64,000 bases of DNA from Paraburkholderia youngii (GCF_013366925.1 NZ_JAALDK010000001.1:5201165-5265164); one strand, 5' to 3'; positions 9,236 through 24,576 are shown, counted from the stretch's first letter. The notes: generated by a model from the sequence alone, not told the origin. Program-made: numbers and translations.

Positions 9236-10228
9236 CTACGCCTCACTGGCCGCCCGGCTTCGGGCGCGATACTCGGTTGGCGACAAAGCCATGCGCTTGC
9301 GGAAGATTTTCGCGAGGCGGTCCCCGTTGCCAGTGCCGCTGCGACGCGCGATCTTGTCGACCGGCAATTCGGTCTCGGTCAGGAAGTTGCACGCGATGCG
9401 CAGCCGCACCTGCAGCAGGTAGTCCGACGGCGTGACCTGCATCTCGTGCTTGAACCGGCGCAGGAAATTGCGCTCGCTCATTGCGGCGACCTGCGCGGCA
9501 TCGGCGACCGAGACCGGACGGTCGCAGTTCGCCTCCATCCAGCGTGCGGCCGCGCGAATCTTTTCGGCGACGCTCAGCGTGCCGCCCTCGGCCGGCAGCG
9601 GCACCCACGTGGAGGCCATGCCGGGCATCACGCGATCGGCGACGCTGCGCGCGAGTTCCGCGCCCAGGTCGCGCTTGATGAACATCAGCGCGCTGCGCGC
9701 GCAGTCGTGACGGTCATTGGCCGCGCTGAACGCGCCTTCGCTCGCGCTCGCGCCCGGATAGCGGCTCATCAGGCCATCATGCTCGGTCGGGCCGGCCGCT
9801 TCGAGCACGAGGCGTCCCTCGCCGATCGTTTCGATCGCGCGGGTGCGCGATTGCACGGCGCGCAGCCAGTTCAGCAGGCGTTCGTCGCGTGCGGCCACGT
9901 GGGCGCCGTAGCCACCTGCGATGAACAGCACGTCGAAACCGCCGCCAAAGCGCGTGTCGATGCGATCAGTCCAGATGCGCGCCGACGACGAGCTGGCAAC
10001 ATTGCCGCCTTCCATCGACAGGAACTGCACTTCGTAGGGCGGATCTTCGCCCGAGCGCGTGCCCGCGAACTCATTGGCGGTCTGGAACATTTCGACGACG
10101 GTACCGGGGCCGAGCAGCCAGAAGCCGTCGAACAGCAGGATGCCGATTCGCCGCGCTGCAGTACGGACGTTCAACGCAGGCGTGTGAAGCCACGTAATTC
10201 TCGTTGTATCAAGGTGCATGTGCGGCAT
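9236..10228 (-). CDS. GlxA-type transcriptional regulator (DJ-1/PfpI-like plus AraC HTH)
   Basis: The first 190 residues resemble the class I glutamine-amidotransferase/DJ-1 fold (GILLFDGFWLLGPGTVVEMF, DVLFIAGGYG). The last 90 residues form an AraC double helix-turn-helix (RPVSVADAAQVAAMSERNFL and LPVDKIARRSGTGNGDRLAK). In place of the usual GICTGAF nucleophile block it has ETIGEGRLVLEAAG, so the sensor domain has no nucleophile Cys at the usual place. The ATG at 10228 with GGGGA 5 nt upstream was preferred to the TTG four codons earlier. A link to polysaccharide regulation is only inferred from the adjacent rmlC. Confidence 0.86.
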   Translation of the reverse strand: MPHMHLDTTRITWLHTPALNVRTAARRIGILLFDGFWLLGPGTVVEMFQTANEFAGTRSGEDPPYEVQFLSMEGGNVASSSSARIWTDRIDTRFGGGFDVLFIAGGYGAHVAARDERLLNWLRAVQSRTRAIETIGEGRLVLEAAGPTEHDGLMSRYPGASASEGAFSAANDRHDCARSALMFIKRDLGAELARSVADRVMPGMASTWVPLPAEGGTLSVAEKIRAAARWMEANCDRPVSVADAAQVAAMSERNFLRRFKHEMQVTPSDYLLQVRLRIACNFLTETELPVDKIARRSGTGNGDRLAKIFRKRMALSPTEYRARSRAASEA

Positions 10229-10899
10229 GATCTTCCCCAAACGGGCATACGTTGTGGACCCCGATTTGCCCCGTCAGCAGACGGAACGAGAGAATGCGTT
10301 ATTACGGCGGGAAAACGGACTAACGCCGCATAAAGGATTAAGCGTGATGTTAGCGGAATGGATCGCTATAGTAAATTTGAAAAGAATATTTCATCACGAA
10401 TATCCATGTCTGAGGAAAAGCGGTTATTGAGCGATTGATATGAGCGCCCGGCAGGACCGGCAACTATGCGAGGTTGCGCGCAGTGGGTGGGGATATCTTA
10501 CCGCAAAGCCTTGGTGGACGGCACTCTCGCCCGTTCGGGCAAAGTTGCCGATAATGCGAAGCGTAGGGGACCCATCTTACCGAGTACGTTTCTTGCCGCA
10601 TCCAAAATGTTTCAATTGTGAACTGCTTATCATCCCGATTATGTCCGCGCAATTCGGTAGTTTATTCGCAAAGCGTAAAGTTATTCCCCGCGCCATTAGG
10701 CATATCGGCGGCATTGGTTCTGGGCCGAAAATTAATATCCAAATGCTGATTTATCGGGGGTTCCAAAAACGTTTCTATTTTGAAACATCGTCGATCGCTT
10801 TCGTATGAATTAATCGCGCGGATGCACCGCGTTTGGCGAATCTCTGCCGATTGATTGCAGTGCAGCAATGATGTGTGGCGCAGACGCGACGAAGCGCCG
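10229..10899. other. Long AT-richer intergenic region
   Basis: About 670 bp, markedly richer in A/T than the flanks, especially 10330-10450 and 10600-10830. Short open frames occur on both strands, but none has a good ribosome-binding site, typical codon use or a recognisable domain. It probably holds the promoter of the regulator gene at 10228; otherwise I see nothing. Confidence 0.5.
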
Positions 10900-10928
10900 G
10901 CCGTGGCAACCTGCAAGGTTGCCACGGC
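10900..10928. terminator. Perfect 13-bp inverted repeat downstream of uvrA, possible terminator
   Basis: Arms of 13 bp (GCCGTGGCAACCT and its exact complement) are separated by 3 nt. The hairpin lies about 92 nt past the uvrA stop. There is no U-run on either strand, so it could be a Rho-dependent stop or processing hairpin rather than a classical intrinsic terminator, or an operator. Confidence 0.5.
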
Positions 10929-11019
10929 ACATCTGACAAGCGCGTGGAATGCGAGCAAACAGTGGGTTGGGGACCAAATCGCGGCCCGCAACGGCCGCGC
11001 CGCTCCTCGTCAGGTTGCC

Positions 11020-16998
<5,979 letters not shown>

Positions 16999-17090
16999 CT
17001 CTCACGGCCGGCTCTCGCGACCGCGCAAGTTCGGTGCAGCCGGGACGGCGCGAGAAGCGCCCGAAAGCCTAGCTGTAGGGGGATACTATA

Positions 17091-17106
17091 CTGTATGTTT
17101 ATACAG
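17091..17106. promoter_or_regulatory. LexA (SOS) box upstream of uvrA
   Basis: CTGTATGTTTATACAG matches the gammaproteobacterial/betaproteobacterial LexA consensus CTGT-N8-ACAG exactly and is nearly palindromic. It lies 93 bp before the GTG of the tandem uvrA, next to AT-rich -10-like sequence, so SOS control of this repair gene is a strong inference. Confidence 0.85.
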
Positions 17107-17597
17107 TTTTCCATGACAGGCAGAGGTGCGCTTCGCGCGTGGTGCCTGGGGAGGGAATTCTGGGACGCGAGCGGGTTTTCGAGGCTGGAAGAACCGCATT
17201 GGTGAGACTGCAGGGGATTGGCGTCCCGGCGGATCTGCGGCGGGCGGCAAGTGTCTCATCAAGGCACACTGGGAAGATACTGGTCTGCGACAGCCAACGC
17301 GGTGAGGCGTTGGCCTAACGCACGGCTCGGATGCGGGATCGACGCAAACCGACCCGAATGCGACACTCAAAGGGGAACGGCGGAACGTCAGTTCTCGAGG
17401 AGGAAGCGGCCGGCCTGAGGGACTGCTTCGGTGCCAGCCAGATGCTGGTAGAGCCATCAGCATTGCGCGCGGGCCTATTTACTCCGCCTAGCGTAAGGGG
17501 GCGGGCGCACCGCACCGGATGGGTTGCACAATTGGCTCGGGATCACCTACGCTTTGACGAGTACCCTGGCTGTGGGCAGCCAAAGAGCGGGCTAACT
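17107..17597. other. Intergenic region between uvrA promoter and pentapeptide gene
   Basis: About 490 bp. The frame of the following gene stays open upstream to 17331, but the codons are atypical and no start has a good ribosome-binding site. No other feature was recognised. Confidence 0.45.
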
Positions 17598-18374
17598 GTG
17601 ATCCGTAAAACGCTAAGGAAACCGTCAGCACGCAAGCCCACGCGGCGCAAGCAGAAGTGGCTCGCGTTCCCGCGCGATTTTCATTTCTGGGTCGATGTCA
17701 CGACATTGCTCGCTTCGCTCGCAACCGTGGGCACCTTGGCCCTTCTAGTGCGAGACCGCGCCAATTTGCAGAACATCGCGGCGTGGACGCAGCTTCAAGG
17801 CTACTTTCAAAGCGGCAAGCGCTCGCAATTTAACCAGGGGCAAGGTTTTGCGATGCAGACGCTGGCGAGCAACGGAGTCACGTTGGCCTACATCGAGGCC
17901 GATGGCGTGCGCATCATCTCGGCCGACCTGGACGGCGCCGACTTCACCGGCGCCCAGTTGCGGGGAGCGCAATTCGATACCCCCAGTTTGAGCGGCGCCC
18001 ATTTCACCGGCGCCGTGCTTCGCGACGCATTTATCGATCATTGCAAGGATTGCGGCCACGTCCACTTTGAGGCGGCCCAGCTCAGCAACGCGCGAATCCG
18101 CGGGGGCGATCTGTCCGACGCCGACTTTACGCGGGCTGACATTTCCGGGCTTGAATTCGAGGACGTAAAGCTGGACGAATTCGCCATTGGCGCGGCCTGC
18201 TATACGAAGTACAACCCGCCGAAGTTCACGCACAGGGAAGGTGGAATCGAGCGCAAGGATTATGTCCCCACCGGCGTGATCATGCCGCTGGCCCCACAGA
18301 GCGAGCTGTGCATGCTGCAGTGGGGCAAGGCGTGGGGTAAAGAATATGTCGTCCCAGACTGGCCGCCAAAATAA
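17598..18374 (+). CDS. Pentapeptide-repeat protein with N-terminal membrane helix
   Basis: From the GTG at 17598 the 258-residue product has a basic N-terminus (KTLRKPSARKPTRRKQK), a single hydrophobic helix (VDVTTLLASLATVGTLALLV) near residues 37-56, then A(D/N)LxG-type repeats: ADLDGADFTGAQLRGAQF, LSGAHFTGAVLRDAFI and LSDADFTRADISGLEF. This predicts a short right-handed beta-helix on the periplasmic or cytoplasmic face of the membrane. The role is unknown. It is followed directly by an integrase remnant, so it may be part of an inserted segment. The start is uncertain because the frame is open 89 codons further upstream. Confidence 0.65.
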   Translation: MIRKTLRKPSARKPTRRKQKWLAFPRDFHFWVDVTTLLASLATVGTLALLVRDRANLQNIAAWTQLQGYFQSGKRSQFNQGQGFAMQTLASNGVTLAYIEADGVRIISADLDGADFTGAQLRGAQFDTPSLSGAHFTGAVLRDAFIDHCKDCGHVHFEAAQLSNARIRGGDLSDADFTRADISGLEFEDVKLDEFAIGAACYTKYNPPKFTHREGGIERKDYVPTGVIMPLAPQSELCMLQWGKAWGKEYVVPDWPPK

Positions 18375-18616
18375 GCGCTCGGCGCTAACACCGCCGGTAA
18401 CGCAGCTGATCAGAAGCGGAAGGCCTCGCGCGCTTTACTGGCTCTCCGCCAGCATCGAGCAGAACCTCGCGTCAAGCTCGTCCCGGAGGAGAATGAGCCG
18501 TATATCCAGTCCAGCGCGCTTGCGCTCCTCAAGCGCCTCGTACACGAGCCCGAGGAAACTGGTGCAGGCCTGCGATGTCGTGTGTCTGCTTGCGGCTGCA
18601 GATCCAGACCTTGCGG
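18375..18616. other. Scar sequence after the pentapeptide gene
   Basis: On the minus strand one frame (18435-18560) reads LVYEALEERKRAGLDIRLIL and ends in ...AESQ, which has coding character but no start. It is probably the tail of a broken gene joined to the integrase remnant. I do not recognise the family. Confidence 0.35.
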
Positions 18617-18787
18617 CTTGCTGTCGATGGCGAGATTGAACATGGCCAGATCCCGCACCTGGGACGAAAGCTGCAGGCGCACGCGGATTGCCCAGATCTC
18701 CTTGGGCTTCAGCGGTGGCTTCTGCCCAGTCAGTCTCCCCTTGTTCCACGGTACACGCGACGGGCCGGTGTCGATTAATGTGCTCAT
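18617..18787 (-). pseudogene. 5' remnant of a small tyrosine recombinase/integrase
   Basis: The first 57 codons after the ATG at 18787 read STLIDTGPSRVPWNKGRLTG then QKPPLKPKEIWAIRVRLQL and NLAIDSK. This is the start of a roughly 200-residue phage-type integrase family I recognise from proteobacterial islands, where it continues with the catalytic core. Here similarity stops at about 18617, and all catalytic residues (R, H-x-x-R, Y) are missing. AGGAGA lies upstream of the ATG. It marks an old integration or recombination event. Confidence 0.7.
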
Positions 18788-18953
18788 GACAATCTCCTTT
18801 CAAATGAAGGGAGATTCAGTCTGTACGTCTGCAATGGGCGCTACCCGACCCTGAAGAGTCGTTCGAGCTCGCACCGCTGACGTCCGGCTTTAGCGCCCAA
18901 CCGGACGTTCAGAATATGAACACAGATTGATGAACCGCCCTGCAGCGCGTGGG

Positions 18954-19832
18954 TCAATCCTTCGCCCACGCAGCGGCCATGGCAACCGCAAAATCGCGGT
19001 AAGACCTGGGCGGGCGTCCCAGTAGGGTCGACAAGCGCCCGATCTGTTCGGTCGAAGCCACGGCACCGTCTTGCTGGTATCGCTGCATCATCAAGCGCAT
19101 GTCATACGCCAGCCACGCCGGCGCGACTGACTTCAAACGCTGCTCGAGAATATCGAGATCGTCACCGCCATGGCGAACAGGGCGTCCGAGTGCATCCGCC
19201 CAGATACGGACAATGGATTCCGCCGTCAGCACGTCCGGGCCGACCAGTTCGTAGGTTTCTCGCGGTAGCGGGCTGGCAGCGAACTCGCGCCGCAGCAACT
19301 CTTTGGCTGCTGCCTCTCCGATATCGCGAACGTCCACCATGGAAATGCCCTTCTCGCCAATCGGCATCCCATAGATGCCGTGCTTCAGCAACGCATCTTT
19401 CTGCCGCACATCGTTCTGAATGAAGTACGCGGGACGAAGCACAGTCGCCGGCATGTCGCACTGCTCGATCATGCGCTCGACTGCGTGCTTGCCCGCGAAG
19501 TGTGGCACGTCGACATACTCTGCGCCCCTGAATACGGACAGATACACCACGCCATTCACATGCGACTCTCGCGCGATGCTCAAGGCCTGCAGCGCCTGAG
19601 TCAATTCGTCTGCGGCGTTTGGCGCCAGCAGGAACAACGTGCTGATGCCCTTCATGGCTTGCCGTACCGAATCCGCATCGGACAAGTCGCCTTCGATTGC
19701 CCGGATGCCGTCAGCAAATTGGGCTTTCTGGGGCGAACGCGTCAGTGCGTGCACCTGAACTCCACGGCCTTGCAGGTGTTCAAGAACTTGCGTACTCACC
19801 GTGCCCGTACTTCCAGTAACAAGAATTGTCAT
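18954..19832 (-). CDS. NmrA/SDR-type NAD(P)-binding protein
   Basis: The 292-residue product begins MTILVTGSTGTVSTQVLEHL, a Rossmann glycine motif, and follows the NmrA/NAD(P)H:quinone oxidoreductase 2-like layout (LFLLAPNAADELTQALQALS, TVLRPAYFIQN). The catalytic YxxxK of classical SDRs is not evident, so it may be an atypical SDR sensing redox state or reducing quinones. The ORF is open 9 codons further upstream; the ATG at 19832, preceded by AGAGAGA, fits the family start. It is divergent from a LysR gene, the likely regulator. Confidence 0.88.
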   Translation of the reverse strand: MTILVTGSTGTVSTQVLEHLQGRGVQVHALTRSPQKAQFADGIRAIEGDLSDADSVRQAMKGISTLFLLAPNAADELTQALQALSIARESHVNGVVYLSVFRGAEYVDVPHFAGKHAVERMIEQCDMPATVLRPAYFIQNDVRQKDALLKHGIYGMPIGEKGISMVDVRDIGEAAAKELLRREFAASPLPRETYELVGPDVLTAESIVRIWADALGRPVRHGGDDLDILEQRLKSVAPAWLAYDMRLMMQRYQQDGAVASTEQIGRLSTLLGRPPRSYRDFAVAMAAAWAKD

Positions 19833-19946
19833 GACTGTCTCTCTGATGAAAAGGCCCAAAGCGGCCCGGTGAAGACAGGTTATTCGTTCCGAATTTGAGT
19901 CGATAGATATAGAATCGAAACACCTCGTCTCAAAAATAGAACTTTC
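19833..19946. promoter_or_regulatory. Divergent promoter region of the NmrA-like and LysR genes
   Basis: A 114-bp AT-richer spacer between two divergent genes; LysR regulators usually bind such spacers at T-N11-A boxes. I did not pick out a single site. Confidence 0.4.
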
Positions 19947-20828
19947 ATGAATTTAATGGCGCTTTCTGATTTCAATGCGGTCGCCACTCACGGCGGCTTC
20001 GGCCCAGCTGGCCGCGCGCTGGACCGGCCCAAAGCCACGCTATCGCGGCATGTAGCAGAGTTGGAAGACGAACTCGGAGTGAGGTTGATCGAGCGCGGCT
20101 CGAGACGAATGCGCCTGACGGAAGATGGCATCGCACTCCATGAGCGCACTCGAGGCCTTCTGGCAGAGCTTGAAGAGGCGGGCGACGCGGTGGCCTCGCG
20201 TGCGCCCGTCGCGCGTGGACGGCTACGCATCAGTGCTCCCATCGTTTTCGCGCACGTCGTGCTGTGCACGATCGCTGCGCGCTTCGCGTTGGCCTACCCG
20301 CAGGTCGAGCTCGAGATTGTCGCGGAAGATCGTGTCGTGGACCCGGTGGAAGACGGCTATGACCTGGTGATTCGTGTCGATCCGCCGCGAGACGATCTGC
20401 TCGTGGGAAGGCGCATTCTTGATGATGAGCGATGGCTTGTGGCAACGCCGGCCGTATCGGTTCCTGCGACGCGCAAACAGGATGTGAGCCCGTTTCCGGT
20501 CCCGGCGGTCTTGTCGGCGGCTGCGCCATCGGGAGCGATCTGGAGCGTGCGGACGAAATCCAAAGGTACAAAGACATTTGAGCCGATGCCGGTCCTCCGG
20601 CTATCGTCGCTACTGATGGTGCGCGAGGCCGTTCTCGCCGGCGTGGGACCGGCGATGTTGCCGAGGCTGCTAGTCGAAGAAGATGTGATGGCCGGACGAC
20701 TCGTCTGCTGGGGTAAAGAAGAGGGTTCTCCGGTGGAGATATGGGCGCTTTACCATTCTCGTCGGCTGTTGAGCGTCAAGGTCAGAGCATTCCTGGATGC
20801 GCTTCAGGAATTACCCGCGCGAGCGTGA
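19947..20828 (+). CDS. LysR-family transcriptional regulator
   Basis: 293 residues: an N-terminal winged HTH (FNAVATHGGFGPAGRALDRP then KATLSRHVAELEDELGVRLI) followed by a periplasmic-binding-like effector domain (GRLRISAPIVFAHVVLCTIA). It is divergent from the NmrA-like gene at 18954-19832 and probably controls it. The region after the stop, to 21141, holds nothing convincing. Confidence 0.92.
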   Translation: MNLMALSDFNAVATHGGFGPAGRALDRPKATLSRHVAELEDELGVRLIERGSRRMRLTEDGIALHERTRGLLAELEEAGDAVASRAPVARGRLRISAPIVFAHVVLCTIAARFALAYPQVELEIVAEDRVVDPVEDGYDLVIRVDPPRDDLLVGRRILDDERWLVATPAVSVPATRKQDVSPFPVPAVLSAAAPSGAIWSVRTKSKGTKTFEPMPVLRLSSLLMVREAVLAGVGPAMLPRLLVEEDVMAGRLVCWGKEEGSPVEIWALYHSRRLLSVKVRAFLDALQELPARA

Positions 20829-21141
20829 GAAAACGTGGCGGTCGAACAAACGCAAGACGTACTCGCATCTGCCTGATGCAGTCATTGCCCGGATCGAAGA
20901 GGTGGTACGCGATGCTTTCAACACGGCATCGGCACACACCAGCAGTGACGGCGAACCCTCGCAGCCCTGAGAGACGGAGCACCACGGCGCGCCTCTTCAT
21001 GCGACAGCTTTTCGAGGATGAAGCGCCAATGGCCAGACGAACTGACGAATTTTACGATTCCCCACCCTCACGAATTCCGTATCCTTGCGCCTCGATCTGC
21101 GGGAATGCGGCGAATCACTGCGCGGCGACGACAATACCTCG
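20829..21141. other. Intergenic region, nothing seen
   Basis: About 310 bp between the convergent ends of the LysR and racemase genes. No credible gene, repeat or strong hairpin was seen. Confidence 0.5.
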
Positions 21142-22677
21142 TTAGCCGACCGCGCTTTCCTTCGGCGACGCGCACCCTGTCACCGCCAGCACCGCGCGAC
21201 CCGCCAGGGTCTCGCGCGCGGCACTATCGCCAAGCGCATACTCGACGCAACGCCTCGCCAGCACGTCGGTCGGATCGACGAGCCGCACCACCCGCCCGCC
21301 CGCACACGCGAGCGCTTGCTCACGCAACAGCAACGGCAGCTCGGTGCACGCGAGCACGATGACCTGCACGCCCCGCGCGACCAGATCGTCGACGGCCGCC
21401 GCGAGGTCGTCGCAGCATTCGCCCGATGTATGCCCAGCCTTCGCGCCGCGCGGCCCATAAATCGCGTTCATCAGACGCGCTTGCGCGGACGCGGACGGCG
21501 CGATCTGCACGAGGCCGCGCGCTTCGAGCGCCTGTTCGTAGACGCGGCTCGCGAGCGTGCCCGAAGTGGCCAGCACGCCCACTTCGCGCAGCCCCTGGAA
21601 GGTCTCGCGCAGATAATCGGCGGTACAGGTCAGCATATTGACGATCGGCACGCGCAGCGCCGGCTGAAGCCGCTCGACGAAAGCATGCGCGGTATTGCAC
21701 GGAATCGCGATCAGATCCGCGCCGCCCTCCTCGAGTGTCTTGCAGGCCGCGTATAGCGCGAGCGTCGGGTCGTCGCCGCGACCGAACAGCGCCGCGGTGC
21801 GATCCGGGATCTGCGGATTCTGCTCGACCATGATCCGGATATGGTCCTGATCGCGCGCGGCCGGCGTGTTGCGCACGACCTTGGCCATGAAATCGACGGT
21901 CGCGGCCGGCCCGATGCCGCCGACCACGCCGAGGCGGAACGCCCGCTGCGGCTGTGTGTACCGCGCCGCCGCGACATAGCGCGCGTACACCTGGTTCGAA
22001 TCGACGAGCGGCACCTCGATGGGCCCGAGCGCGCGCAGCACGAGGCCGATTTCCGCGAGCCCCGGCACGATCACGTCGACGCCCTGTGCGACCAGGTCGG
22101 CGCACGCCGCGCGCAGCAACTCGACCGGCCGCCCTTGCAGGCGGCCAGCGCGGATGCCCTCGTCGCCGAAGACGGCGCTCGTCACGCAGTCGAAACCAGA
22201 GTCGTTGCGCGGATAGCACACGTCGAACTGGCCGGCTCCGAAGTAGCGCTCGAACAGGCCGTTCGCGCGGATCGCCGCCGATGTCAGCACACCAATGCGC
22301 CGGGCGCCGTCGCGCCGCGCCGACGGATAGATGCGCCGCACGTGCTCAGACAGCGCGGTCATGATGTTGGCGACCGGCACGGTGACGTTGGCCGTGAGTT
22401 CGTCGATGAAAGTGTGGCTGAGGAAGCACGGCAGCACGATCGCGTCCACACCGCGCTTTTCGAACGCGCGCATCGTGTCGAGCATATGGATCTTGAACCG
22501 CGCGTCCGTCGTATCGGGCGCGGCGGGCCCGGGCCACGGGCGCGGTTCGAGAATCAGATCGAAGGTCTGCGCGGCACCTGGCCGGCGCGACGCCGTGCTG
22601 ATCCGGCCGAGGATGTCGGCGCTGGCGAACTGCGCCGCGCCAGTCGCCACACCCAGCGAACGAAAACGCTCCATCAT
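21142..22677 (-). CDS. Two-domain Asp/Glu racemase-family protein
   Basis: The 511-residue chain contains two racemase-like domains. The C-terminal one (from LGVVGGIGPAATVDFMAKVV) has both catalytic Cys, in IPCNTAHAF (residue 327) and ACTELPLLL (residue 444). The N-terminal one keeps the first Cys (VLPCFLSHTF, residue 84), but the second position reads VPGLAEIGL, with Gly in place of Cys, so that half is probably non-catalytic. The normal family length is 230-250 residues. The ATG at 22677, with GGGGGAT upstream, was preferred to a start 13 codons earlier. The substrate is unknown; aspartate or a related amino acid is likely. Confidence 0.85.
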   Translation of the reverse strand: MMERFRSLGVATGAAQFASADILGRISTASRRPGAAQTFDLILEPRPWPGPAAPDTTDARFKIHMLDTMRAFEKRGVDAIVLPCFLSHTFIDELTANVTVPVANIMTALSEHVRRIYPSARRDGARRIGVLTSAAIRANGLFERYFGAGQFDVCYPRNDSGFDCVTSAVFGDEGIRAGRLQGRPVELLRAACADLVAQGVDVIVPGLAEIGLVLRALGPIEVPLVDSNQVYARYVAAARYTQPQRAFRLGVVGGIGPAATVDFMAKVVRNTPAARDQDHIRIMVEQNPQIPDRTAALFGRGDDPTLALYAACKTLEEGGADLIAIPCNTAHAFVERLQPALRVPIVNMLTCTADYLRETFQGLREVGVLATSGTLASRVYEQALEARGLVQIAPSASAQARLMNAIYGPRGAKAGHTSGECCDDLAAAVDDLVARGVQVIVLACTELPLLLREQALACAGGRVVRLVDPTDVLARRCVEYALGDSAARETLAGRAVLAVTGCASPKESAVG

Positions 22678-22810
22678 CAGATCCCCCGGTCGTTCTGTGC
22701 GTCCACCCTCGCTCACGGGTGGCTTTCTGCGCGCTTGAGAATGACACTATGCGAGACGCAGATGTACAGGTGTTAACCACGTCAAAGCATTACCTTGCGT
22801 TTGCGCTCCT

Positions 22811-23701
22811 TCAACTCACCGGCTCGAAAATCTCCCGCAGCCACTGCGCGAACACCCGCACCCGCGACGACAACTGCCGGTTCTGCGGATACAGCACCGA
22901 CACCGGTATCGGCGGCGGCGGATAGTCCGCCAGAATGACGCGCAACCGTCCGGCCGCCAGTTCGTCAGCGACACGGTAGCGCGGCACCTGCACGATGCCG
23001 AGTCCGGCGATCGCCGCGCCCGCATACAGTTCGGCGCCGCTGACCGACACCGCCGACGGCAGCACGAGCGCGGTATCTCGCCCGTCGACGCGGAATTCGA
23101 GCGGCAGCGGCTTGCCGGTCGCGCTCGACACGTAGTTAACCGCGCGATGCGTCGACAGCGCGCCGGGATTGGCCGGCTCGCCATACGCGGCCAGATACGC
23201 AGGACTCGCGACCGTCACCTGCTGCAGTTGCGCGACGCGCCGCCCGACCATCGACGAATCCTGCAGGACGCCTGCGCGCAGCACGCAATCGATGCCCTCG
23301 CGCACGAGGTCGACGAGCCGGTCGTCCTCGCCGATCATCAGCTCGATGTCTGGAAACCGCGCGAGAAACGCGGGCAGCGCCGGCACCACGAAGTGCCGTG
23401 CGAGCGTGCCCTGCACGTTCACCCGTAACAGTCCCTTCGGCGCGACATTGGAGAACGCCCCCTCCGCCTCCTCCATGTCGGCGATCAGGCGCACGCAGCG
23501 CTGGTAGTGCGCGTCGCCGTCGGGCGTGAGCCGCACCGTGCGCGTGGTGCGTTCGAGCAGCCGCGCGCCGAGCCGCTGCTCGAGACGCTTCATCAGGTTG
23601 GTGACGGTCGCGCGCGGGATTTGCAGATCGTCGGCGGCGCGCGTAAAGCTCTGGCGCTCGGCGATCCGCACGAATACCCGCATTTCCTCGAAACGGTCCA
23701 T
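22811..23701 (-). CDS. LysR-family transcriptional regulator
   Basis: 296 residues with the HTH RIAERQSFTRAADDLQIPRA and TVTNLMKRLEQRLGARLLER, then a LysR substrate-binding domain. This subtype (DRFEEMRVFVRI start) is usually paired with a divergent oxidoreductase. Here an SDR gene starts 120 bp away on the other strand and is its probable target. Confidence 0.92.
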   Translation of the reverse strand: MDRFEEMRVFVRIAERQSFTRAADDLQIPRATVTNLMKRLEQRLGARLLERTTRTVRLTPDGDAHYQRCVRLIADMEEAEGAFSNVAPKGLLRVNVQGTLARHFVVPALPAFLARFPDIELMIGEDDRLVDLVREGIDCVLRAGVLQDSSMVGRRVAQLQQVTVASPAYLAAYGEPANPGALSTHRAVNYVSSATGKPLPLEFRVDGRDTALVLPSAVSVSGAELYAGAAIAGLGIVQVPRYRVADELAAGRLRVILADYPPPPIPVSVLYPQNRQLSSRVRVFAQWLREIFEPVS

Positions 23702-23821
23702 ATCGGCGGATTATTAAAGCGAATGGAATGATGATCGCGAGTCTAACCGGATTATCTCGACGCGGAAAGTCTTCATCATTCACCTCACCGATCCACCACC
23801 CCTTCTGTGAGGAAACGAATC
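23702..23821. promoter_or_regulatory. Divergent promoter region of LysR and SDR genes
   Basis: A 120-bp spacer between divergent LysR and SDR start codons; the probable autoregulatory and activation site. GAGGAAACG lies just before the SDR ATG. Confidence 0.4.
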
Positions 23822-24565
23822 ATGAGCACGAACCAACAACCCAAAGTCGCCATCGTCACCGGCGCGTCGCGCGGCATCGGCATGGCGATCGCACAGCGGC
23901 TCGCGAAGGACGGCTACGCGGTCGCCGTCAACTACGCATCGAGCGCGGGCGAAGCCGACGCGCTCGTCGGCGCGATCCGCGAGGCCGGCGGCAAGGCGGT
24001 CGCGGTGCAAGCCGACGTATCGAAGCCCGGCGACGTGCGTCGCATGTTCGAGATCACCGAACGCGAACTCGGCAAGGTCGACGTGCTCGTCAACAACGCG
24101 GGCGTGATGAAGCCCACGCCGCTCGCCGACACGTCCGACGCGCTGTACGACCAGACCTTCGACATCAACGTGCGCGGCACCTTCAACACGCTGCGCGAAG
24201 CGGCCGCGCGCCTGAACGACGGCGGACGCATCGTCAATTTCTCGACCAGCGTGCTCGCGCTGAACCTGCCCGGCTACGGCATCTACACGGCGACCAAGGC
24301 GGCCGTCGAAGCATTCACGCGCGTGTTCGCGAAGGAGCTGCGCGGGCGCAACATCACCGTGAATGCGGTCGCGCCGGGACCGATTGCGACCGCGCTGTTC
24401 CTCGAAGGCAAGACCGACGAGCAGATCGAAACCTTCGCGAAGATGCCGCCGCTGCAACGCCTCGGCGAGCCGGGAGACGTGGCGGGCGTGGTCGCGTTTC
24501 TGGTCGGCCCGGATGCGGGCTGGGTCAATGGGCAGACGTTGCGGGCCAATGGCGGTTTGGCTTGA
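23822..24565 (+). CDS. Short-chain dehydrogenase/reductase (SDR)
   Basis: 247 residues from the ATG at 23822 (GAGG 9 nt upstream). Classical SDR motifs: VTGASRGIGMAIAQRL (cofactor), NNAG (LVNNAGVMKP), catalytic Ser in NFSTSVLALN and YGIYTATKA (YxxxK), and a C-terminal GQTLRANGGLA. Probably NADP-dependent 3-oxoacyl/ketone reductase-like; the substrate is not predictable. A start 5 codons upstream is also open but less well placed. Confidence 0.92.
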   Translation: MSTNQQPKVAIVTGASRGIGMAIAQRLAKDGYAVAVNYASSAGEADALVGAIREAGGKAVAVQADVSKPGDVRRMFEITERELGKVDVLVNNAGVMKPTPLADTSDALYDQTFDINVRGTFNTLREAAARLNDGGRIVNFSTSVLALNLPGYGIYTATKAAVEAFTRVFAKELRGRNITVNAVAPGPIATALFLEGKTDEQIETFAKMPPLQRLGEPGDVAGVVAFLVGPDAGWVNGQTLRANGGLA

Positions 24566-24576
24566 TGGGATGCGCT

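Noticed and set aside
10440..10808. 122-codon plus-strand frame in the AT-richer gap
   Set aside because: No SD, atypical composition and no recognisable motif; kept as intergenic.
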